Positions 1-5,947 of a stretch of 9,151 nt of DNA are shown here, piece after piece; within the stretch, counting starts at the first letter, position 1; each line of letters starts with the position of its first letter. The translations under genes and the position numbers were made by a program. This DNA comes from Candidatus Heimdallarchaeota archaeon (lineage in GTDB: Archaea > Asgardarchaeota > Heimdallarchaeia > Heimdallarchaeales > Kariarchaeaceae): contig JALUTL010000325.1 in the NCBI GenBank assembly GCA_027016475.1, positions 1-9,151 on the forward strand, written 5' to 3'. The notes under the pieces were generated by a model. That model was not told the DNA's origin and made no database searches. It saw nothing but the letters and a program-made list of their open reading frames with translations.

Positions 1-58
1 CTACTGCGTATGCATATTGGAGTTTCAATCCCTAATGGGTAATTTCTGCTTCTGCGAC
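1..58 (-). CRISPR. Probable edge of a CRISPR array: one repeat (22-58) and a truncated spacer (1-21)
   Basis: Read on the minus strand, 58 to 22 gives a 37-base unit that begins GTCGC and ends CCCATTAGGGATTGAAAC. The 3' end matches the ATTGAAAC tag that becomes the crRNA 5' handle in many type I and III systems, and the CCC-ATTA-GGG stem beside it is typical of known 36-37-base repeats of the (C)CCTATTAGGGATTGAAAC kind. In this orientation the spacer lies below position 22, so only 21 bases of the leader-proximal spacer are inside the window and the array would continue to the left. Only one copy is visible, so repetition cannot be shown here; the call rests on motif recognition. No cas gene occurs in the window. 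Confidence 0.62.
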
Positions 59-223
59 CGAAGGTATTTTTCCATCTACAGCCCCTCTACTTAAGGATTC
101 CGAATCGCCCTCGTGCACATACCCCATCATGTTGTAACCCATTTCCAGACTGTCTCCTCCATAAATTTCGAGGGCGCGCGCAGCCTCCCCGAAAAGTTTA
201 TAAAATCCATTACATGCATTTTT
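59..223 (-). promoter_or_regulatory. Probable CRISPR leader with TATA box and GC-rich hairpin
   Basis: This 165-base stretch separates the stop codon of the acetyltransferase gene from the putative repeat and contains no convincing gene. On the minus strand it holds a TATA-like box TTTATAAA around 196-204, which would start transcription near 174 and run through about 115 bases into the repeat. An imperfect hairpin pairs 166-174 with 187-194 (TTTCG-a-GGG against CCCCGAAA, one bulged base at 171) around a CGCGCG-rich loop, unusually GC-rich for this window. An 11-base palindrome GATTCCGAATC sits at 96-106. The hairpin could instead relate to the 3' end of the upstream gene. The leader role is inferred from position and orientation relative to the repeat. 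Confidence 0.4.
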
Positions 224-1291
224 TCAAAGATATTTTTCAAGTGAATCTATGGTACCTTCATACTCGATCCACCGGTATGCTTCCCTGAATCCAAGCTTGG
301 TATTGATAGCAAGCATTTTTTCGTTCTGGTCAGTATTTTCAGTCTTGAAGAATTGGATTTCTGGATAGAGGTCAACAAAGTACTTGATGATTTTGATTTT
401 CAGGTATGTTGCAATTTCCTGTCCTTGGTATGCTTTTCGTACTCCTGTGAGTCCTGTACAGATAAAAGGGATGTTATGCCATTTCCAGTGGTATGTTTCA
501 CTGACTGCGATAATTTTTTCTCCATCCAAAGCATACAGGACGTATTCGTCATACACTGAATTTTTCTCGCTTTCAATATTGTTTCGCAGATCATTGGCGG
601 TGATGATGGTATCCTCTATTGACAGGTCACCCCGTGGAACCAGGTTGCCAACTTCGGTGTAGAAGTCAGCCAATGCCTCGGCAAATTGGTCATCAGCTTC
701 TAGTCTGTCAAGATATTCATCCTTGGTAAACCCCACGAATTGGTATTTTCCCAACTTTTTTTCGAGAACAGGGAGTTTTTCGTTGATGTAGGTATGGTTG
801 ATTTCCGCTTTGTAGAGACGGTTGACTCGTTCCTCCAGAATTTTGTTGCCCAATTTTTCAAGCCATTGCTGACCGTTTGCATATGGGGTTTGGTTGGAAA
901 CAGAGGAGATGAACTTTGTTTTTCCATGTTCTTTTGCTGCCTTTACGATTTCTTTGAGCAAGGTCTTGGCGATACCATTTTGTGTGTATTCAGGTTCGAC
1001 ATGGATTTTTGCGAAGAATAGGTCTGGATTAGTTTCTTTCTGCGGAGTGGAGAATGAAAAATAGGCAGTTCCGATTATTTGGTCATCGGTTTTGGCGATC
1101 CACCAAAATTGTTTTCTGTTTTTTGAGGGTGGTTGTTTTGCTTCTTTCCGTCGTAGAACCCTTGAAAGTAGGTAGTCCATTGGATAGTAAGCATCATGAA
1201 CTCTCTCCTGATGATCCAAAAATAGATTCAGCAGTTCCTTGTCAGCAGTTATAGGATCAAACGGAAGGATTTGAAAGGTCATGGAGTCCAT
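224..1291 (-). CDS. Tandem-domain GNAT family N-acetyltransferase
   Basis: A 355-residue protein with two GNAT folds in series. The N-terminal domain (about 5-165) has the acetyl-CoA-binding motif A region around IHVEPEYTQNGIAKTLLKE (96-114). The C-terminal domain (about 180-350) has TGVRKAYQGQEIATYLK (282-298) followed by the NT-DQNEKMLAIN-KLGF ending (319-335) that is characteristic of GNAT enzymes. The arrangement recalls the mycothiol-synthase-like double-GNAT family; such proteins transfer an acetyl group from acetyl-CoA to an amine. The substrate cannot be told. Both pyrophosphate-binding loops are imperfect: the first has T-Q-N-G-I-A and the second Q-G-Q-E-I-A in place of (Q/R)-G-x-G-x-(G/A), so one copy may be structural. 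No signal peptide is seen; the protein should be cytosolic. The first ATG (1291) is preferred because a TATA-like box lies 25 bases upstream; ATG at 1282 is the alternative. Confidence 0.87.
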   Translation of the reverse strand: MDSMTFQILPFDPITADKELLNLFLDHQERVHDAYYPMDYLLSRVLRRKEAKQPPSKNRKQFWWIAKTDDQIIGTAYFSFSTPQKETNPDLFFAKIHVEPEYTQNGIAKTLLKEIVKAAKEHGKTKFISSVSNQTPYANGQQWLEKLGNKILEERVNRLYKAEINHTYINEKLPVLEKKLGKYQFVGFTKDEYLDRLEADDQFAEALADFYTEVGNLVPRGDLSIEDTIITANDLRNNIESEKNSVYDEYVLYALDGEKIIAVSETYHWKWHNIPFICTGLTGVRKAYQGQEIATYLKIKIIKYFVDLYPEIQFFKTENTDQNEKMLAINTKLGFREAYRWIEYEGTIDSLEKYL

Positions 1292-1310
1292 TACTCAAAA
1301 ACCGTGTTCT

Positions 1311-1320
1311 AAGTACTAAA
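1311..1320 (-). promoter_or_regulatory. TATA-like box of the GNAT gene
   Basis: The minus strand reads TTTAGTACTT here, centred about 25 bases upstream of the ATG at 1291. That is the spacing expected for a leaderless archaeal transcript. The box is a weak match to the TTTATATA consensus. It lies in the 44-base gap after the preceding kinase gene, so the GNAT gene may be transcribed independently or by read-through. Confidence 0.4.
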
Positions 1321-1335
1321 GGGTTGTCGAAGTGT

Positions 1336-2301
1336 TCACCTATCGATTTTCCTTTCATCAAGTAGCTGTTCCCACACGTAGTTGATGATTTCAATCAATG
1401 TCTCTTCATCATTTGTCACATCTATAGTCTTGACGCCATATTCAGTTGCTTTTTCGATCAGATAATCCTGTATTTTACGGATTTTGTCAAAGTATGACGA
1501 GTACTGTGTTCCGCGGATCTGTCCTTTTTCACGCTTTTTGAGACGGGAATAGTGGGTTTCTTCATCGGTTAGGACAAGGAGGACTTGGATAAGCGATGGG
1601 TTGCTAAAAAGCTTTCTGTTGACCATGCCTGGGACGAGATGAACTCCTTCAAGGATCAGCACTTCATTTTGCCGTATGGTTTTGAGGGACGCTGCTTCAG
1701 CTCCAGTTATGACAATTTTGGCCTGTTCTTCGAACCCAAGCAAGGTTCTGGTCTCAGGAATGAGACGTGCCGATGATATTTTGCTTGATGCAGTATAGGA
1801 AGATGTGTGGAGTGTTGGCATAAGGTTGGAGGAAAACACTGTACGGAGGGTTTCACGGATTAGGTCTGTTCCGATGAGACTTTTGACTTCCAATCTTTCG
1901 GCGAGGAGTCGTGCAATGGTGGACTTGCCGATTCCTGTGACGCCACCGAGCATGATTACGAAAGGTCTGACGGGTGCCATGTCCTTGGCCAATACGCTGA
2001 GTCTTCTTGCGTAGATGGGGTTGGAGCTTGCATACCATTCTTCTGCATAGGTAAGCAGCTCATCAGAAGTGATTTCCTGCATGTTGAGGTCGATGAGTTC
2101 TTTAGCGATGAAGGCTGCGTCATGATAGGCCTGTTCATATGATAGGCCTATTTTCATGAGAAATTCTGCAAGGTATCCGATGGAGAATTTGGTTTTGGAT
2201 CCCTTTTTGACTACGACAATGTCGCTTGCCTTGTTGTTGATGTAGTAGAGCCATCGCGAATTAAGGCCACCTATTGCAGAATTGGATGACTCATGCCTCA
2301 T
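1336..2301 (-). CDS. 2-phosphoglycerate-kinase-like protein (ATP-cone-like N-terminus plus P-loop kinase), catalytic copy
   Basis: A 321-residue protein. Residues about 27-95 resemble the ATP-cone-like segment found at the N-terminus of 2-phosphoglycerate kinases (VVVKKGSKTKFSIGYLAEFL, then a helical stretch). The kinase domain follows from about 112: Walker A GGVTGIGKST (119-128, K126), a GTDLIRETLR segment (144-153, D146), MPTLHTSSY (161-169) and EGVHLVPG (218-225, E218). Archaeal 2PGK phosphorylates 2-phosphoglycerate to 2,3-bisphosphoglycerate, the precursor of cyclic 2,3-DPG, a solute of some methanogens. Many family members occur in archaea not known to make that compound, so the true substrate may differ. 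The gene is head-to-head with a paralogue that starts at 2361; the gap is 59 bases. The ATG at 2301 has no convincing Shine-Dalgarno sequence and a short untranslated leader is possible. Confidence 0.8.
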   Translation of the reverse strand: MRHESSNSAIGGLNSRWLYYINNKASDIVVVKKGSKTKFSIGYLAEFLMKIGLSYEQAYHDAAFIAKELIDLNMQEITSDELLTYAEEWYASSNPIYARRLSVLAKDMAPVRPFVIMLGGVTGIGKSTIARLLAERLEVKSLIGTDLIRETLRTVFSSNLMPTLHTSSYTASSKISSARLIPETRTLLGFEEQAKIVITGAEAASLKTIRQNEVLILEGVHLVPGMVNRKLFSNPSLIQVLLVLTDEETHYSRLKKREKGQIRGTQYSSYFDKIRKIQDYLIEKATEYGVKTIDVTNDEETLIEIINYVWEQLLDERKIDR

Positions 2302-2360
2302 TTTTTCACTAAATACTATAAGACAGAGTGATTTATATTTGTATTCCTCTCAATTAAGGT
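2302..2360. promoter_or_regulatory. Shared divergent promoter of the two 2PGK-like genes
   Basis: The only gap between the divergent paralogues is 59 bases. The near-symmetric element ATTTATATTTG at 2331-2341 reads as a TATA box on both strands. For the plus-strand gene its centre lies 26 bases before the ATG at 2361, so that transcript would be leaderless. For the minus-strand gene the same element lies about 35 bases before the ATG at 2301, giving a leader of roughly 8-9 bases. A second AT-rich element, TTATAGTATTT on the minus strand (about 2311-2321), is only about 15 bases from that ATG and is less well placed. Confidence 0.5.
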
Positions 2361-3290
2361 ATGGACAATGATGCAGAGGAAAAGGGAAGAATTGTCGTGG
2401 TTGGTTCAGGCTATACGTATCTCTACAGCCGAGGGCTGATAGCCAACCACATCAAGCTTCGAGGCATTCCCTATGATTCTGCATACCGAATTGCCAAACA
2501 ACTTGAGGCAGATCTGATCAGCGAGGGGGTTGATACAATTGAGGAAGGTGATTTGTTTGATTTGATACGGAAATATGGGATGGAAAACTTGGATCCTCAT
2601 TCAGCCCATCTCTATGATGTCATTGAACGATGGCATCAAAGCGGCAATTCAATAGTAATACTGATTTGCGGTGCACCAGGGAGCAGTACTACCCTGATCG
2701 GTCAGAGACTGGCGGAACGGTTTTCAATTGCGCAGATCATTTCAACAAACACAGTACGGGCCATATTGCAGAAGGTAATTGCGCCAGAACTTGCTCCGGA
2801 ATTGCACACCAAGAGCCATTTGGCCCATGAAAAGCTTCGGCCAATCCAAACCCTGTATCGGGAGAAGGTGATATTGGGCTATGAAGAGCATACCAAATAT
2901 GTCAGTGAAACCATTGAAGGATTGATCAACCGGGCAACCAAGGAGAATCTTCCGATTTTGATCAGAGGAGTGCATTTGCATCCAACATTCATTTCAAGGA
3001 ACATTTTGGACAAGGAGAATGTTTTCTACTTCATGATCAAGGTGCCAGACCATAGGCTTCAGTTGAAAAGGTTGTTGGAGGTTACAGAACCCAATGAGCA
3101 GGATCAGATTACACTTGATTTTCCTGAGATTCGGAAAATCCATGATTATCTTGTCGATTTGGCTACAGACGAAGGATTTCCTGTAATTGAGTTAGGGGAG
3201 GACATTGAGGAAACCATTGACAAAATAACAGATCATATTATTGATCGGCTGGAACAGGTCTATATGCAAAAGGGAGAGCTTCAGAATTAG
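2361..3290 (+). CDS. 2-phosphoglycerate-kinase-like paralogue with degenerate active site (candidate pseudokinase)
   Basis: A 309-residue homologue of the gene at 1336-2301. It has the same N-terminal ATP-cone-like region (about 10-90) and the same kinase-like core, with matching blocks such as LAER, PELHT, ILGYEEHTKY, GVHLHP and EIRKIHDYLVDLAT. The alignment to the partner is gap-free from the P-loop to the GVHL block, and three functional-looking positions differ: Walker A lysine K126 becomes T110 (loop GAPGSSTT, second glycine also lost), D146 becomes N130, and E218 becomes R202. Some true 2PGKs may carry threonine at the Walker lysine position (from memory), so the lysine alone is not decisive, but the combined changes suggest lost or altered catalysis. 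A regulatory partner of the neighbouring kinase is an inference. A TATA box 26 bases before the ATG supports this start. The 3' end overlaps the convergent JAMM gene by 4 bases. Confidence 0.78.
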   Translation: MDNDAEEKGRIVVVGSGYTYLYSRGLIANHIKLRGIPYDSAYRIAKQLEADLISEGVDTIEEGDLFDLIRKYGMENLDPHSAHLYDVIERWHQSGNSIVILICGAPGSSTTLIGQRLAERFSIAQIISTNTVRAILQKVIAPELAPELHTKSHLAHEKLRPIQTLYREKVILGYEEHTKYVSETIEGLINRATKENLPILIRGVHLHPTFISRNILDKENVFYFMIKVPDHRLQLKRLLEVTEPNEQDQITLDFPEIRKIHDYLVDLATDEGFPVIELGEDIEETIDKITDHIIDRLEQVYMQKGELQN

Positions 3291-4195
3291 ATCATGAGAA
3301 AGGTTGCCAATACTAGCAACATGCCCGCAATGGATTGGAAAAACGTGGTCTTTCCTTCGTTGTCTATTTTGACTGCCAACGACTGTTTGGTGAAATTCTC
3401 CAGTTCATATAAAGTCTTATTCATATCAACAAGAAGGTTTTTGGTTTCCGGATCAGCATTTGTGCCTGTTTCGACTTCCAAAGCCTCTGCTGTTTCCAAC
3501 CAAGCCATTAGAGCATTGAACTGATCCAGAGGGTAATTGTCCTTCAACCGGAGCAGATTCTGCTTGATTGCATGGATGCGTTCTTTATTGAATTTTGGCA
3601 GAACGACATGAGAAGTGGTCGGTTTTCGGTCAGGGGTTGCTGTGAGAACTTGGAAATATGATGTTACTGCAACAGGCACGGCATCTATGACATGATAATT
3701 AATTTTGTAGTATTCATTGCCCTTGACACGACAGACACCAAAGTCCAGGTCGTCATAGTTGAGTGTCTTTTGGAATTTCAGCGGGTCAATGACTATTGCA
3801 ATGGCTTGGGGAAAGAGTTGTTGGTAGATTGTCTGTGTACCGATATCTGTTGATGACATGAAAGACCGTAGGCCTGGATGGGTATGCCACCATCCTACAA
3901 TACTTCTTCCGTCGTTTCGTTCACTGATTTTGGTTGCCATTTCAATGAGTGCGCTTTCGCTCAGTTCTGCATGGACAGCGCTGCCTTTCTGTTCGCCAAC
4001 TTCTATGTCCTCTACATACAGTTTGTTTCCGTCGAGATATCCTATGAGCACACCAATTGTTTCGGTTCCTGGATGTCGATTGTCAAATTCAATCATTTTG
4101 GCCATTGCCTTAGCAGTAATGAAAACTTCAGGATCGTTGTTTGCCATGCTTAAGCTATAATGGCTGTCGTTGTAATTAAAATTGACGGATTCCAT
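3287..4195 (-). CDS. JAMM/MPN+ metalloprotease (Rpn11/AMSH-like) with hydrophobic C-terminal tail
   Basis: A 302-residue protein from the ATG at 4195; an upstream in-frame TTG at 4204 would add three residues, and ATG at 4147 is another option. All JAMM zinc ligands and the catalytic glutamate are present (numbered from 4204): E48 in TETIGVLIG, H107 and H109 in GWWHTHPG, S117 and D120 in SSTD. The following TQTIYQQLFPQAIAIVIDP resembles eukaryotic Rpn11 and AMSH, which remove ubiquitin, and archaeal JAMM proteases that remove SAMP-type ubiquitin-like modifiers. A helical C-terminal region (about 205-285) leads into a 15-17-residue hydrophobic segment at the very end (SIAGMLLVLATFLMI), which looks like a tail anchor. 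It lies 49 bases after the secretion ATPase on the same strand, probably in the same transcript. A CAGGA sequence immediately precedes the ATG. The substrate is unknown. Confidence 0.86.
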   Translation of the reverse strand: MESVNFNYNDSHYSLSMANNDPEVFITAKAMAKMIEFDNRHPGTETIGVLIGYLDGNKLYVEDIEVGEQKGSAVHAELSESALIEMATKISERNDGRSIVGWWHTHPGLRSFMSSTDIGTQTIYQQLFPQAIAIVIDPLKFQKTLNYDDLDFGVCRVKGNEYYKINYHVIDAVPVAVTSYFQVLTATPDRKPTTSHVVLPKFNKERIHAIKQNLLRLKDNYPLDQFNALMAWLETAEALEVETGTNADPETKNLLVDMNKTLYELENFTKQSLAVKIDNEGKTTFFQSIAGMLLVLATFLMI

Positions 4196-4224
4196 TCCTG
4201 ACAAGTGTAGAAAAATTGGTCATT

Positions 4225-4242
4225 ATTGGAAAGTAATCCAAT
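4225..4242. repeat. Short inverted repeat between ATPase and JAMM genes
   Basis: ATTGGA at 4225-4230 and TCCAAT at 4237-4242 form a perfect 6-base inverted repeat with a 6-base spacer. It lies in the gap between the secretion ATPase stop codon and the JAMM start. It is AT-rich and short, so it may be chance or a minor processing or regulatory site. Confidence 0.25.
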
Positions 4243-4244
4243 TG

Positions 4245-5792
4245 TTAGGTCATCAAACCTCTTTTTGCTTTTTCATAGACTTTCTCAGGGTTTGAATAGT
4301 ATTCTGCGATCTGTGCGCTTACGTCACGGAAATGTCTGATCTGTTTCTTGACCAAGTATCTCAGGACAGTTTCTCTTCTTTCAATTTCTGCCCAGCATTC
4401 CTTGTCGGTCATGCCCGTGACGCTTTTGATTTTCTCGATCAAGTAAGATCTTCCGAAGAAAGTGAAGTTGTCTTTGGCGGCGTTCCATGCATAGACCTTG
4501 TTTGTGACAATTTGCTTGGTTATCGGATCGAGATCGATGATTTCAGAAATTTCAGTTGCCCTTCTGGCAAACTTGCCTTGTGTCCGAACTTTTTTCTGGA
4601 TGTGGATTAGATCCAGTGCCTTGATCATGGCCCTAGGAACGTTCATTGGCGCCGATTCAAGCCTGCTGATGACACCCTGAACGCTGTCACCGTGAATAGT
4701 TCCCATACCTGCGTGACCGGTTGACATTGCCTGGAACAGGGTATATGCTTCTGCACCTCGGATTTCTCCCACGATGATGAAATCAGGACGTTGTCTCATT
4801 GCTGCCCTCAGCAGGTCGAACATGGTAATTTCTCCCCTTTGTGAGCCGTCTGCATTTTTGTTTCCAAATCCTCCACGGGCCACTGACGGGATCCAGTTCT
4901 CCAAGCCGATGTTCAGCTCTGCGGTATCTTCTATGGAGATGACTTTGAGATCAGGTTTGAGCAGCATTGACAGGGCATTGAGGAAAGAGGTTTTTCCGGC
5001 AGCAGTTCCTCCTGCAATCAGAAGAGACATTTGGTGCTGAATGACAAACCAATAGTAAGCTGCAATCTTGCTGTCGATGGTATTGGTCAAGATCAGGTCG
5101 GTTATGGTCCACGGATCGGCCCTAAATCTACGGATGGTGAATGTAGACCCTTTTTGGGTGACTTCCCTTCCAAATGACATTTGGATACGTGAACCGTCCG
5201 GAAGTGAAGCGTCAAGCAACGGTTGAGCAATGGAAATGTGCCTGCCGGATCTTTGCGCCAATTTGATGATGAATGAATCCAATTCTACCTCATCAGTAAA
5301 TACTATGTTTGTGGCCATGGATTCATATTTTCGGTGCCATACGTAGATCGGCACATTGAGACCGTCGCATGAGATATCTTCAATCATATGGTCGTGGAAC
5401 AGCGGGTCGATTGGGCCATAGCCGATAAGATCCCTTTCGATATAATACATGAGCTTTGCCTGTGATTGGGGTTCAAGTTTTAGTCCATATGTCTTGAGGG
5501 TGTCCGTTACCATTTTTTTCAGGTATTCTTGGGCCTTTCCCTCGTTGGAGAGAACATTGAAGTCCACATCAAGTTCCTCAATAAGGACTTCCTTGATGAA
5601 TTTGAAAATTCTCTCCTCTTCTGGTGAAAGTGGATCTTCCATCACCTGATAGTATGTTCTTTTGCTGACCGGATCAGTTTGGATCAATGCTAATGAAAAA
5701 GGAGGTTTCAGGTGGTAGTTCTCCTGCAATATGGGCATTGCTGAATCCAAGGTAGTCTGCTGGTCAAAATCTGGTACTTCTAAATCTGACAT
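4245..5792 (-). CDS. Archaeal type II/IV secretion (pilus/archaellum-type) ATPase, GspE/FlaI/VirB11 family
   Basis: A 515-residue hexameric-motor ATPase from the ATG at 5792, or 533 from ATG at 5846. Using the longer numbering: GYGPIDPLF (142-150) and IEDISCDG (155-162) with HRKY (171-174) are typical of archaeal members. These are followed by Walker A GGTAAGKT (279-286), Asp box SIEDTAEL (304-311), Walker B RPDFIIVGEIRG (353-364, E361) and the His box GMGTIHGDS (380-388, H385). All catalytic elements look intact. Such proteins sit on the cytoplasmic face of the membrane and use ATP to assemble pili or archaella, or to secrete protein. No FlaJ/TadC-type platform protein or pilin gene lies beside it; instead the JAMM gene follows. 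The shorter start is preferred because a TATA-like box lies about 26 bases before it and the extra 18 residues are lysine/glutamate-rich with no recognisable family feature. Confidence 0.9.
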   Translation of the reverse strand: MSDLEVPDFDQQTTLDSAMPILQENYHLKPPFSLALIQTDPVSKRTYYQVMEDPLSPEEERIFKFIKEVLIEELDVDFNVLSNEGKAQEYLKKMVTDTLKTYGLKLEPQSQAKLMYYIERDLIGYGPIDPLFHDHMIEDISCDGLNVPIYVWHRKYESMATNIVFTDEVELDSFIIKLAQRSGRHISIAQPLLDASLPDGSRIQMSFGREVTQKGSTFTIRRFRADPWTITDLILTNTIDSKIAAYYWFVIQHQMSLLIAGGTAAGKTSFLNALSMLLKPDLKVISIEDTAELNIGLENWIPSVARGGFGNKNADGSQRGEITMFDLLRAAMRQRPDFIIVGEIRGAEAYTLFQAMSTGHAGMGTIHGDSVQGVISRLESAPMNVPRAMIKALDLIHIQKKVRTQGKFARRATEISEIIDLDPITKQIVTNKVYAWNAAKDNFTFFGRSYLIEKIKSVTGMTDKECWAEIERRETVLRYLVKKQIRHFRDVSAQIAEYYSNPEKVYEKAKRGLMT

Positions 5793-5813
5793 GGTGCCTC
5801 GTCCTTTGGTTTC

Positions 5814-5823
5814 TAATATTATT
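5814..5823 (-). promoter_or_regulatory. TATA-like box of the secretion ATPase gene
   Basis: The minus strand reads AATAATATTA here, centred about 26 bases upstream of the ATG at 5792. No comparable element is found 26 bases before the alternative ATG at 5846. This favours a leaderless transcript starting at the internal ATG and would place the promoter inside the longer reading frame. Confidence 0.42.
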
Positions 5824-5910
5824 TTGCTTTCTTCCTTTAAAACCATTTCTTGAAATCCATCCGCATTTCTTTCTAGGTTTCTGATTGTTGCTTTAATCTG
5901 ACATGAATCT

Positions 5911-5925
5911 AAAAGGAATTTAAAT
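5911..5925 (+). promoter_or_regulatory. BRE plus TATA box of the APH-like gene
   Basis: The sequence AAAAGGAATTTAAAT combines a purine-rich BRE-like element (5911-5918) with a TATA box AATTTAAAT (5917-5925) centred about 27 bases before the ATG at 5948. This is one of the clearest leaderless promoters in the window. A second ATG at 5944 is in another frame and leads nowhere. Confidence 0.6.
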
Positions 5926-5947
5926 GGGGGGTACTAAGTTGGAATGA

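Noticed and set aside
32..142. A possible 36-residue protein on the minus strand, ATG at 142, with a strong GGAGGAG about 11 bases upstream, in frame with and downstream of the acetyltransferase stop codon. The frame is open for 63 codons after that stop.
   Set aside because: Its last codons run through the putative CRISPR repeat and it has no recognisable features. If no further repeats are found to the left, this small gene or a read-through or decayed C-terminal extension of the acetyltransferase should be reconsidered.
4196..4204. TTG start adding three residues to the JAMM protein.
   Set aside because: An ATG with an adjacent CAGGA lies just downstream; the rare start adds nothing recognisable.
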